A program made the translations under genes and the position numbers. This document shows, piece after piece, positions 45,054 through 52,853 of a stretch of 64,000 bases of DNA. Position 1 is the stretch's first letter. Every line of letters begins with the position of its first letter. Source of the DNA: Cellulomonas sp. 73-145 (lineage in GTDB: Bacteria; Actinomycetota; Actinomycetes; Actinomycetales; Cellulomonadaceae); assembly GCA_001898185.1 (NCBI GenBank), contig MKTI01000009.1, positions 434,001 to 498,000 on the forward strand, given 5' to 3'. The notes below the pieces were generated by a model that ran no database searches, was not told where the DNA came from, and was given only the letters and a program-made list of their open reading frames with translations.

Positions 45054-46265
45054 TCAGCGGAAGCGCGTCATCAGGGTCTGGACGTTAGCCACGTAGCGGC
45101 GCGTGTCGGGGAACATCCCGCTCTTCTGCACGGACGTGAGCCCCTGGTAGTAGCCGGCGATGGCGCTCGGCAGGTCCGGGGCGGTGCGGACGAGCGAGCG
45201 CAGGATCAGCACGCCGGCCGTGACGTTGTCCTGAGGGTTCAGCAGGTTGAGGGACCGGCCCGCCATCTGCGACGCCCACTCGCCCGACGACGGGATCACC
45301 TGCATGGTGCCGATGGCATTGGCGGGCGACACGGACGTCTGGTCGAACCCGGACTCCTGGTAGGCCACGGCGAGCGCGAGCGCCGGGTCAACACCGAGGG
45401 TGCGCGCGGTGGATGCCACCAGGGCGCGCATCTGGGCGGGCGAGGGCACGCCGGTCGCGAGCAGCGCGGCCTTGTTCACGTTCGCCGCGCCGACGACGAC
45501 GGCCGGGTAGGTGCGTCCGGCGAACGTGTCGCCGACCAGCGGCTTCGCGGTGGCGACCGTGGCGCCCGGCACGTCCAGACCCTGCCCGATGCGGATGAGC
45601 CCGCGCGAGTCCAGGCCGTTGGCCGCCGCGACGGCCGCCACCGTGGTGCCGAACCGGGAGGCGATCGCCGACAGGGTGTCGCCGGCCGCGACGGTGTACC
45701 GGCTGACCGAGGTCGGGGCGCTGACGGCCTTGACCGTCGGGACGGTCGCGACCGTCGCCGAAACCGTGGTCACTGCGGCAGCCGGAGCGCCGCTGGCGGA
45801 CGGGATGGTCAGGACCTGGCCGATCCGGATGAACGCCCTGCCGTCGAGGTGGTTCGCGGCGACGATGGCCGCCACCGAGCTGCCGGTGCGCGCGGCGATG
45901 TGGGACACCGTGTCGCCCTTGACCACCGTGTACGAGGTGCGGACCGTGCCGGTGGTTGCCGGGGCCGCGGCGCGGGGTGCTGGGGCGGTCGCCGCGGCAG
46001 CGGCGGCCCCGGGGATGCTGAGGACCTGCCCGGCGCGGATGCGCGAGGCGTCAGCGAGCGCGTTGGCCCGGCTGATCGCCGCCACGCTGACGCCTGCACG
46101 CTGCGCGATGTGGCTCACGGTGTCGCCGGTCCGCACCGTGTACAGCGTGTCGGCGTGGGCAGGCGCCGCCACGGCGACGGTGACGGCGGTGAGCGCGAGG
46201 GTGGCCCCCGTGCCGGTCGCGGCACGTCGGCGTGCCGTGGCACGCGCTGTTGCTGTGTCGGTCAT
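45054..46265 (-). CDS. LysM-domain lytic transglycosylase-like wall hydrolase
   Basis: 403 residues. A signal peptide (AAPAHA before residue 39) is followed by three LysM repeats: about 41-85 (YTVRTGDTVSHIAQRAG), 110-157 and 187-233. The C-terminal SLT-type lysozyme-like domain carries the catalytic Glu in AVAYQESGFDQTSV and AIGTMQVIPSSGEWA. It binds and cuts peptidoglycan outside the membrane. The upstream region has 9-bp-phased GTCACA repeats. It lies next to the PASTA kinase, suggesting a cell-wall module. Confidence 0.92.
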   Translation of the reverse strand: MTDTATARATARRRAATGTGATLALTAVTVAVAAPAHADTLYTVRTGDTVSHIAQRAGVSVAAISRANALADASRIRAGQVLSIPGAAAAAATAPAPRAAAPATTGTVRTSYTVVKGDTVSHIAARTGSSVAAIVAANHLDGRAFIRIGQVLTIPSASGAPAAAVTTVSATVATVPTVKAVSAPTSVSRYTVAAGDTLSAIASRFGTTVAAVAAANGLDSRGLIRIGQGLDVPGATVATAKPLVGDTFAGRTYPAVVVGAANVNKAALLATGVPSPAQMRALVASTARTLGVDPALALAVAYQESGFDQTSVSPANAIGTMQVIPSSGEWASQMAGRSLNLLNPQDNVTAGVLILRSLVRTAPDLPSAIAGYYQGLTSVQKSGMFPDTRRYVANVQTLMTRFR

Positions 46266-46301
46266 GGCGAAGGACCCCCGGCGACAAGATGGTCGGCGCC
46301 A

Positions 46302-46334
46302 CGTGACGCCTGTGACAGATGTGACAGATGTGCA
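46302..46334 (-). promoter_or_regulatory. 9-bp-phased GTCACA repeats (MtrA-box-like) upstream of the LysM gene
   Basis: On the plus strand, CGTGAC, TGTGAC, TGTGAC and TGTGCA begin at 46302, 46311, 46320 and 46329, exactly 9 bases apart. On the minus strand this is repeated GTCACANNN, like the tandem box reported for MtrA in mycobacteria, which controls cell-wall hydrolase genes. A TAGCGT box (46334-46339, minus) flanks it on the upstream side, and a weak CATCTT lies at 46287. Site function is inferred. Confidence 0.5.
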
Positions 46335-46456
46335 CGCTAGTGGAGGGTGGGCCGGTGTGAAAGGTCGAGGTCCGAAGCGTCCCGGTTCGCGGCGTCAGAA
46401 GGTCGCGCGGCAGCGTCACGCGCGGCTCGCCACCTCCGCTCTCGTAGGCTGACCTC

Positions 46457-46870
46457 GTGACTGACGCGCCTGCTGCGCCCGACGACCTGGTCGACGAGTG
46501 GCTGACCCTTCCCGACGTGGCCGACCGGCTGGGGGAGGACGTGGCCAAGGTGCGGCGCCTCGTCCAGGAGCGGCGGCTGATCGCGGTCCGTCGCGGGGAG
46601 CCGCCCGTCCTCTGCGTCCCGGCACGCTTCCTCGTGCCGGGTCACCTCGCCAACCCGGCCAACCCCGGCGTCCCGGGCACGGGTGCGGCGTGGACCGTGC
46701 TGGCGGCGCTGCAGGGCACCTTCACCGTGCTGGCGGACGTCGGTTTCACCGACGAGCAGGCGATCGTCTGGCTGTTCACGCCGACGGACGAGCTGCCCGG
46801 CACCCCCATGGACGCGCTGCTCGCAGGACGCAAGACGTTGGTCAGGCGGCTCGCCCAGGCCGAGCTCTGA
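46457..46870 (+). CDS. Rv2175c-family DNA-binding protein
   Basis: 137 residues from a GTG six bases after TAGGCT. The N-terminal winged-helix-like domain is WLTLPDVADRLGEDVAKVRRLVQERRL, and the C-terminal part contains DEQAIVWLF and PIDALxAGRK-like PMDALLAGRK. In M. tuberculosis Rv2175c is phosphorylated by PknL, which lowers DNA binding. Here it neighbours a PASTA kinase and the polyprenyl synthase, the same context. The likely phosphosite in the N-terminus is not obvious; a Thr occurs in WLTLPD. Confidence 0.9.
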   Translation: MTDAPAAPDDLVDEWLTLPDVADRLGEDVAKVRRLVQERRLIAVRRGEPPVLCVPARFLVPGHLANPANPGVPGTGAAWTVLAALQGTFTVLADVGFTDEQAIVWLFTPTDELPGTPMDALLAGRKTLVRRLAQAEL

Positions 46871-46877
46871 GCGTGTC

Positions 46878-46907
46878 CGCCGTGGGCGCCCGTTCGGCGC
46901 CACGGCG
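46878..46907. terminator. Hairpin between Rv2175c and the polyprenyl synthase genes
   Basis: CGCCGTGGGCGCC pairs with GGCGCCACGGCG around a CGTTC loop, leaving one bulged G. Sits in a 51-base convergent gap. Confidence 0.55.
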
Positions 46908-46921
46908 CGCGTCCGGCGTCC

Positions 46922-48031
46922 TCAGCGCCGGCGGTCGACCGCCTGCCGCGCCAGCTCCACGAGGTGGGAACGGGCCGGTTCGCGCCAGCCGCTCGACTCG
47001 ATGAGTCCGAAGGCACGCCTCGACAGCTCGTCGATCAGCCCTTCCACCTGGGCGGGTGCACCTGAGGCGGCGATGGCGTCCGCCAGCTGCGACGTCCGCG
47101 AGGCGTCCATCGTCGCGTCGCCCAGGTGCTCCGTGAGCATCCGGCGGGTCGTCTCGTCCCCGGAGGCGAGGGCCCGGGCGACCAGGACCGTCCGCTTGCC
47201 CTCTCGCAGGTCGTCACCGGCCGGCTTGCCCGTCACCTCCGGATCGCCGAAGACACCGAGCAGGTCGTCGCGCAGCTGGAACGCCTCGCCCAGCGGGAGG
47301 CCGATCGCCGCGCAGCGGTCGAGAGCAGCGGCATCGGCGCCCGCGACCGCCGCACCGAGCAGCATGGGCTGCTCGACGCTGTAGCGCGCCGACTTCGCCC
47401 GCAGCACCTGCCACGCGCGGTGCTCGATCACCGCGGGGTCGTCGCCCCAGGGCTGGACCTGCGCGGCCAGGTCCAGGTACTGACCGACCGTCACACCCGA
47501 CGTCATGCGGGAGAAGAACGAGCGGACGGTTGCCGCGTCCGCCTCGGGCAAGGGTTCGACGGCTTCGGAGAGCTCGGCGTCGCAGGCCACGAGCGCGAGG
47601 TCACCGAGCAGGATCGCGGCGGACATCCCGTACCGGTCGCCGTCGCCGGCAAGGTGGAGCAGCGCGTGCCGCGCCGCGAACGCCCGGTGCGCGGTCGGGC
47701 GCCCTCGGCGGGTGTCGGAGTCGTCCATCACGTCGTCGTGGAACAGCGCCGCTGCCTGGAAGAGCTCGAGGGCCGCGCCGACGCGCAGGGCGCAGAGCTC
47801 CTCAGGGCTGCCCGTGACGCCCCCGTGCGCGCGCCAGGACCAGTACGCGAACGCTGCCCGGAGGCGCTTGCCACCGCTGAGCATCGTGCGCAGACCCTCG
47901 ACGAGGGGCTCCGCCTCGTGCCCCGTCTCGGCCAGGTCGGCCTCGAGCCGGTCGAGGTGCGCCCGCAGCAGGCCGTCCACCTGGCGCCGCACGTCCTCGT
48001 CGTCGAGCAGGGGCGGTGCCGAGGCGCTCAC
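46922..48031 (-). CDS. Polyprenyl diphosphate synthase (geranylgeranyl-type)
   Basis: 369 residues from a GTG six bases after TACGCT. The first Asp-rich motif is DDVMDDSDTRRG and the second DDLLGVFGD; K and R substrate contacts GGKRLRAAF and the FQLRDD stretch are present. Condenses isopentenyl diphosphate into C15-C25 prenyl chains, feeding menaquinone side chains, carotenoids or undecaprenyl carriers. Position matches idsA2 (Rv2173). Product length depends on residues near the first motif and is not predicted here. Confidence 0.93.
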   Translation of the reverse strand: MSASAPPLLDDEDVRRQVDGLLRAHLDRLEADLAETGHEAEPLVEGLRTMLSGGKRLRAAFAYWSWRAHGGVTGSPEELCALRVGAALELFQAAALFHDDVMDDSDTRRGRPTAHRAFAARHALLHLAGDGDRYGMSAAILLGDLALVACDAELSEAVEPLPEADAATVRSFFSRMTSGVTVGQYLDLAAQVQPWGDDPAVIEHRAWQVLRAKSARYSVEQPMLLGAAVAGADAAALDRCAAIGLPLGEAFQLRDDLLGVFGDPEVTGKPAGDDLREGKRTVLVARALASGDETTRRMLTEHLGDATMDASRTSQLADAIAASGAPAQVEGLIDELSRRAFGLIESSGWREPARSHLVELARQAVDRRR

Positions 48032-48070
48032 CAGGTCAGCGTAGGGGAGCGGCGACCCGCCCCGGACGGC

Positions 48071-48598
48071 TCAGACGTGCACGCGGCCGCCGAGCGTGAG
48101 CGTGCGCACGCCGTCCCGGTCGAGCACGCCGACCAGGACCAGCTCGGTGCCGTCGGAACGGGAGAACGAGCTCTGAGCCGCGAGCCCGGGGTCGGGCTGG
48201 GCCGGCGGCGCCTCGTGGAAGCCCGCGGCGAGCAGCGGCCCGCGTACTGCCGCCAGCAGTCCCGCCGCGTCCTGGGCGCTGCGCAGGTTCAGGCTGATCT
48301 GCGTCAGGCCGCCGTCGATCGGCTGCGCCGACGAGACGAGCACGGTGGCCCCGTCCGGCACGGGGACCAGCTGGGTAGGGAAGCCCTTCACGAGGGCGCC
48401 GACGCTCGTCCCGCTGCCCGCCTGCTCCGTGAGCAGCGGTTCGGTCGGCGAGGGGGACGCCGCGCTGGAGGGGGACCCGAGTCGTGCCGGCGCGCTTGAC
48501 GCGCACCCGGTCAGGGTCAAGGCCGCCGCGATCAGCGCACCGGTCACGACGATCGTCCGGGCCCCTGGCGGGGGTCCCGGGGCGGTCGTATGAGGCAC
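48071..48598 (-). CDS. Putative lipoprotein, unknown function
   Basis: 175 residues from a GTG six bases after TAGCCT. The signal peptide ends with a lipobox LTGC (Cys about residue 32), then a Ser/Pro-rich linker and a roughly 110-residue secreted domain with FPTQLVPVPDGATVLVSSAQ. The domain may be a small alpha/beta fold; I do not recognise a family. Exported and membrane-anchored on the outer face. Adjacent to, but not clearly coexpressed with, the polyprenyl synthase. Confidence 0.8.
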   Translation of the reverse strand: MPHTTAPGPPPGARTIVVTGALIAAALTLTGCASSAPARLGSPSSAASPSPTEPLLTEQAGSGTSVGALVKGFPTQLVPVPDGATVLVSSAQPIDGGLTQISLNLRSAQDAAGLLAAVRGPLLAAGFHEAPPAQPDPGLAAQSSFSRSDGTELVLVGVLDRDGVRTLTLGGRVHV

Positions 48599-48797
48599 CG
48601 GGACAGGCTACGCGGCGGGCCCAGCGGGTACCGCCGCGAGGCGTCGTAGGACGCCGGTCCGGCGAGGCCGCGGCACGTCTGGGGCCGAGCGCTGGGCCGC
48701 CGTGCGAGACGACCTCGACACCTGTGCACGACGGGGTGGCCGCCGGACCCTGTGGACGGAGCGTGGTCAGCTGGCGGGCCCGGTGTGGGCTGACCGC

Positions 48798-49919
48798 ATG
48801 AGCCTCTCCACCCTGCGCGTGTCCGAGCCCCGTGAGCTCTTGGCGCTGATCCCGCACCAGCTCGGCTTCCGACCGGCGCACAGCGCCGTCGCCGTCAGCC
48901 TCCGTCCGCCGCGCGGGCAGGTCGGCCTGGTGATCCGGGTCGACCTGGCCGACCTCGCCGAGCGAGCCGACGGCCCACGGCTCGCGCGAGCTCTCGTCTC
49001 CCACCTGGACCGGGACGGTGCGGACCGCTGCGTCCTGGTGCTCTACACCGGCACGGACCCGCGGACCGGCAGCGAGCCCGCCGTCGCCCCGGCCGTCGAG
49101 CACTTCCGGGAGGCCGCGGCGGCGCCCTTCGGCGAGGTACCCGTGTGGGTGGTCACCGATCGCGGCTACCTCGCCCTCGACTGCGCCGACCCCTGCTGTC
49201 CCGTCGGGGGGCGGCCGCTCGCGGAGCTGGACGCCACGCAGGTAGGCGCGCAGATGGTGCTCGCCGGTTCGGCCGTCGCCGGTTCCCGGGACGACGTGGC
49301 GCGGATCAGGTCGGCCGGTGCCGACGCACGGAAGGCCGTGGCGCGGGTGCGGCGCCGCTGGGTCGCGAGACGGGCCGCCGCGACGTCGGACGCGGCGCTG
49401 GAACGATGGCGGCTGGACAGCGTCCGGGCCTGGCGACGTGCGGTGGCCGAGGCCGGCGACAGCACCGTGCGGATCGGTGGTTCCGCGCTCGGGCGCCTCG
49501 AGGCCGGTCTGGTCGACCCGCGCGTGCGGGACGCGGTGCTCGTGGCACTCGTCCCCGGGACGGGGTCGCTGCCCGAACGCTCGGTCACGGGAGCGCGGAC
49601 GTCGGCGGAGGCGGATGCCGGTCTGGCGGACGCGCTCGCGCTGGTGGTCGATCCCAGCCTCGGTGTCAGACCGCCCTCCGGTGCCACGAGGATCCACGAA
49701 CGCGCGCTCGAGCGCGTGGTGGCGCACGGAGATCGTGCGCACCAGGAACCGGCGCTGACGTTGCTCGCGCTGCTCGCGTGGTGGCGCGGCGACGGTGCGC
49801 GGGCTCAGCTCCTGCTCGCGCGAGCCTTCGAGAGCGATCCGTCGTACCGCCTGGCACACCTGATCGACGATGCCGTCGCCCAGGGGGTCCCGCCCGGATG
49901 GGTCCGTGCCGAGGCCTGA
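48798..49919 (+). CDS. DUF4192 family protein
   Basis: 373 residues from the ATG at 48798, six bases after TGGGCT. Opens MSLSTLRVSEPRELLALIPHQLGF, then PAHSAVAVSLRP, and later DRGYLALDCADPCCPVGG with three clustered cysteines; TLLALLAWWRGDGARAQLLLARA near the end is the family's conserved helical region. DUF4192 is widespread in actinobacteria and has no known function. No signal peptide, so cytoplasmic. Confidence 0.88.
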   Translation: MSLSTLRVSEPRELLALIPHQLGFRPAHSAVAVSLRPPRGQVGLVIRVDLADLAERADGPRLARALVSHLDRDGADRCVLVLYTGTDPRTGSEPAVAPAVEHFREAAAAPFGEVPVWVVTDRGYLALDCADPCCPVGGRPLAELDATQVGAQMVLAGSAVAGSRDDVARIRSAGADARKAVARVRRRWVARRAAATSDAALERWRLDSVRAWRRAVAEAGDSTVRIGGSALGRLEAGLVDPRVRDAVLVALVPGTGSLPERSVTGARTSAEADAGLADALALVVDPSLGVRPPSGATRIHERALERVVAHGDRAHQEPALTLLALLAWWRGDGARAQLLLARAFESDPSYRLAHLIDDAVAQGVPPGWVRAEA

Positions 49920-50022
49920 TCCTGCCGGGCGCGACGCCGCGGGACCGGCTCGTCGTCGGGTCGGTGAACCGGTACCGTCGCCGCAGGTGGCGCGGTGGCC
50001 GCCGGTGTTCCGAGGAGGGCGC

Positions 50023-50418
50023 ATGGCGATCGTGGTCGGGTACCTGGCGACGGCGGAGGGTCGGGCAGCGCTCGAGGCGGCGGTTCGGGAGTCCCACCTG
50101 CGCTCCGAGCGGATCGTCGTGGTGGTCAGCACGCGGCAGGACGAGCCACCGGCGCAGCGCGCCGAGGTGGAGCAGGCGCTCGCGGCAGTCGACCGCCAGC
50201 TGGACTCCGACGGCGTGGAGCACGAGATCAGGTTGCTGGACGGTGGCGACGTCGCAGACGACCTGATCGGCACGGCGGAGGAGACCGGGGCGCACCTGGT
50301 GGTGATCGGCCTGCGTCGCCGGAGCCCGGTAGGCAAGCTGATCCTCGGCGCCAACGCGCAGCGTGTGCTGTTCGACGCGCCGTGCCCCGTCCTCACCGTG
50401 AAGCCCGACCCCGCGTAG
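50023..50418 (+). CDS. Universal stress protein
   Basis: 131 residues from the ATG at 50023 with a CGAGGAGGG ribosome site. USP fold: [46 protein letters not shown] (the ATP-loop GX2GX9G(S/N) region reads [10 protein letters not shown], with GANAQ) and PCPVLTVKP at the end. Single-domain USP, about half the size of mycobacterial tandem forms. Binding of ATP or cAMP is possible. Role in starvation is a family inference. Confidence 0.9.
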   Translation: MAIVVGYLATAEGRAALEAAVRESHLRSERIVVVVSTRQDEPPAQRAEVEQALAAVDRQLDSDGVEHEIRLLDGGDVADDLIGTAEETGAHLVVIGLRRRSPVGKLILGANAQRVLFDAPCPVLTVKPDPA

Positions 50419-50568
50419 CCGACACCCGATCGTCGGCCGTGGCGATCGGGTGGTTCCGGCGGGAATCCTCGAGGGGCTCCGGTCGTTGGACTCGGAGGCC
50501 GCAGGTTCGCCGCCGTCGATCGCCGCCATGAGCGCGGTCACCGGGCCGTGCCCGACGACGGTGGTCGG

Positions 50569-50574
50569 TACAAT
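50569..50574 (+). promoter_or_regulatory. -10 box (TACAAT) of the rpoD promoter
   Basis: TACAAT lies 65 bases before the GTG of rpoD in an otherwise GC-rich 220-base gap. It closely matches the sigma-A -10 consensus. A good -35 box is not visible at the usual distance. The leader holds a GAAAGG ribosome site six bases before the start. Confidence 0.6.
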
Positions 50575-50638
50575 ATCCATCTGTCTCCACGGATCCGTGA
50601 CTCGCGGCGCTGCCGCTGAAGTCGCCGAAAGGTCGTTC

Positions 50639-52204
50639 GTGTCGCCCCAGACCCCGCATCCCGCGCTCCCTCGCGAGTTCGAGCACCCTGCCCTGCAGCA
50701 GCTGGTGCGTAACGGCCGTACCCATGGAGCCGTGGACGCCGTCGAGCTGCGCACCGCCTGCGAGCAGGCGGACGTGCAGGACGCACGGCGCCTGAAGGCG
50801 GTGGTCCGCGCGCTCGGCACCGTCGGCATCGAGGTTCGCCACGAGCCTCCGGCGGCTGCTCGGCGTGCCGTGGCAGCCACGAGCGCCAAGACCCGTCCTG
50901 CAGCGACCGCGACCGTCGATGCCGACGCACCGAAGCCGACCCGCTCCCGGGCGGCGGCGACGGCGGGGAAGAAGCCGGCGGCGGCCAAGGCCGCTCGGCC
51001 GGTCGCGCCCGTGAAGTCCGCGCCCGCCGACGAGGTGGACGACGACGAGATCGAGGACACGGACCTCGAGCCGGGCGCCGAGCTCGAGGGCGGCGACGTC
51101 GAGGACATCGCGGTGGAGGTGACCGAGGTCGACGCCGACGAGGCGCCGACGGAGGTCGTCGCGGACGAGGAGGACGACTCCGAGACTGCCGCACCGGCCG
51201 CTGCCTCCGAGGAGGAGACCAGCGAGGACAGCGGTTTCGTCTACTCCGACGCGGACGACGACGACGCGCCGGCCCAGCAGGTCGTCACCGCCGGCGCGAC
51301 CGCCGACCCGGTCAAGGACTACCTGAAGCAGATCGGCAAGGTCGCCCTGCTGAACGCGGAGCAGGAGGTGGAGCTCGCCAAGCGCATCGAGGCGGGTCTG
51401 TTCGCCGAGGAGCGCCTGAACTCCGGCATCGAGATGGATGCCAAGCTGAAGCGGGACCTGCAGTGGATCGCCCACGACGGTCGCCGCGCAAAGAACCACC
51501 TGCTCGAGGCGAACCTGCGTCTCGTCGTCTCGCTCGCCAAGCGCTACACGGGCCGCGGCATGCTCTTCCTCGACCTGATCCAGGAGGGCAACCTCGGTCT
51601 GATCCGCGCGGTCGAGAAGTTCGACTACACCAAGGGCTACAAGTTCTCGACGTACGCCACGTGGTGGATCCGGCAGGCGATCACCCGCGCGATGGCCGAC
51701 CAGGCGCGCACCATCCGCATCCCGGTGCACATGGTCGAGGTGATCAACAAGCTGGCGCGGGTGCAGCGCCAGATGCTGCAGGACCTCGGTCGCGAACCGA
51801 CCCCGGAGGAGCTCGCCAAGGAGCTCGACATGACGCCCGAGAAGGTCGTCGAGGTCCAGAAGTACGGTCGCGAGCCCATCTCCCTGCACACACCGCTCGG
51901 CGAGGACGGCGACAGCGAGTTCGGCGACCTGATCGAGGACTCGGAGGCCGTCGTCCCGGCGGACGCCGTGAGCTTCACGCTCCTGCAGGAGCAGCTGCAC
52001 CAGGTGCTGGACACGCTGTCCGAGCGCGAGGCGGGCGTGGTGTCGATGCGGTTCGGCCTCACCGACGGCCAGCCCAAGACCCTCGACGAGATCGGCAAGG
52101 TCTACGGCGTGACGCGTGAGCGGATCCGCCAGATCGAGTCCAAGACGATGTCGAAGCTGCGGCACCCGTCGCGGTCGCAGGTGCTGCGGGACTACCTCGA
52201 CTGA
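50639..52204 (+). CDS. rpoD: Primary RNA polymerase sigma factor
   Basis: 521 residues from a GTG at 50639. The N-terminal 220 residues are an Ala/Lys- then Asp/Glu-rich extension typical of actinobacterial SigA/HrdB. Then region 1.2 ([16 protein letters not shown]), region 2 ([37 protein letters not shown]), region 3 and region 4 ([20 protein letters not shown]). Directs RNA polymerase to housekeeping promoters. Two hairpins follow. Confidence 0.98.
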   Translation: MSPQTPHPALPREFEHPALQQLVRNGRTHGAVDAVELRTACEQADVQDARRLKAVVRALGTVGIEVRHEPPAAARRAVAATSAKTRPAATATVDADAPKPTRSRAAATAGKKPAAAKAARPVAPVKSAPADEVDDDEIEDTDLEPGAELEGGDVEDIAVEVTEVDADEAPTEVVADEEDDSETAAPAAASEEETSEDSGFVYSDADDDDAPAQQVVTAGATADPVKDYLKQIGKVALLNAEQEVELAKRIEAGLFAEERLNSGIEMDAKLKRDLQWIAHDGRRAKNHLLEANLRLVVSLAKRYTGRGMLFLDLIQEGNLGLIRAVEKFDYTKGYKFSTYATWWIRQAITRAMADQARTIRIPVHMVEVINKLARVQRQMLQDLGREPTPEELAKELDMTPEKVVEVQKYGREPISLHTPLGEDGDSEFGDLIEDSEAVVPADAVSFTLLQEQLHQVLDTLSEREAGVVSMRFGLTDGQPKTLDEIGKVYGVTRERIRQIESKTMSKLRHPSRSQVLRDYLD

Positions 52205-52223
52205 GGCGTACGAGCGAGCACGT

Positions 52224-52256
52224 CGAAGGCCCGGAACCGGATGGTCCGGGCCTTCG
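52224..52256. terminator. First hairpin after rpoD
   Basis: Perfect 12-base arms CGAAGGCCCGGA / TCCGGGCCTTCG around a nine-base loop, 20 bases after the rpoD stop. A second closely similar hairpin follows at 52316. Confidence 0.75.
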
Positions 52257-52315
52257 TCGTGCCGGCCCGCTCCTGATCCTCGCGGACGCGGAGGGCGTCC
52301 GTGCGCAGACATGGC

Positions 52316-52348
52316 ACGAGGCCCGGACCGTGATGGTCCGGGCCTCGT
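52316..52348. terminator. Second hairpin, near-copy of the first
   Basis: Perfect 14-base arms ACGAGGCCCGGACC / GGTCCGGGCCTCGT with a five-base loop. It lies between the rpoD hairpin and the stop of the leftward DUF7455 gene, so one hairpin may serve each gene. Confidence 0.75.
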
Positions 52349-52381
52349 CGTCTGTGGTCGCGAGGCCTGCTCAGGCCGCGG

Positions 52382-52609
52382 TCAGGCGGTTGCCGCTCCC
52401 GCCCCCGCGCCGTGCTCGGCGAGGAGTCGGTCGGTCTCGTCCTGGACGTGCGTCGCCACCGACGCCAGCTTGTCCGCGTGCTCGCGCGCGTGGTGCGCGC
52501 AGAACAGCAGCTCGCCGACGGGCAGCAGGACGCGGACGTAGGCCTGGGCACCACACCTGTCGCAGCGGTCGGCTGCGGTCAGCGGGGCGTGCGTCTGGGT
52601 CGCGTTCAC
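52382..52609 (-). CDS. DUF7455 zinc-ribbon-like small protein
   Basis: 75 residues from the GTG at 52609 (an ATG further upstream is possible but adds a poorly conserved segment). Core motif PLTAADRCDRCGAQAYVRV, then GELLFCAHHAREHADKL: two Cys in CDRC and Cys/His in CAHH make a probable zinc site. This small family is found between sigA and parE in many actinobacteria. It carries no catalytic signature; a protein- or nucleic-acid-binding role is only a guess. Confidence 0.82.
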   Translation of the reverse strand: MNATQTHAPLTAADRCDRCGAQAYVRVLLPVGELLFCAHHAREHADKLASVATHVQDETDRLLAEHGAGAGAATA

Positions 52610-52853
52610 AAACCCATAGAACCATCCCGGGCGCGGATCCATACCGCCGAGACCGGGTGGTTCGCTCATCGCGTACAGAATCGTCGAGCGGTGTGACCGA
52701 GCCGTGATGCCGACGTGACGGTCGAGTGACGTCGGACACATCGTGGACGTCTGCGTCCCGGGAGCCGAGACGGTGCGCGAGGGCCGTCCCGTCCGGCGCG
52801 CGTCGCGGCCGGCCTGAACGGGGCCGTCGGAGGCCGCAAGTACCATCGCCCCC

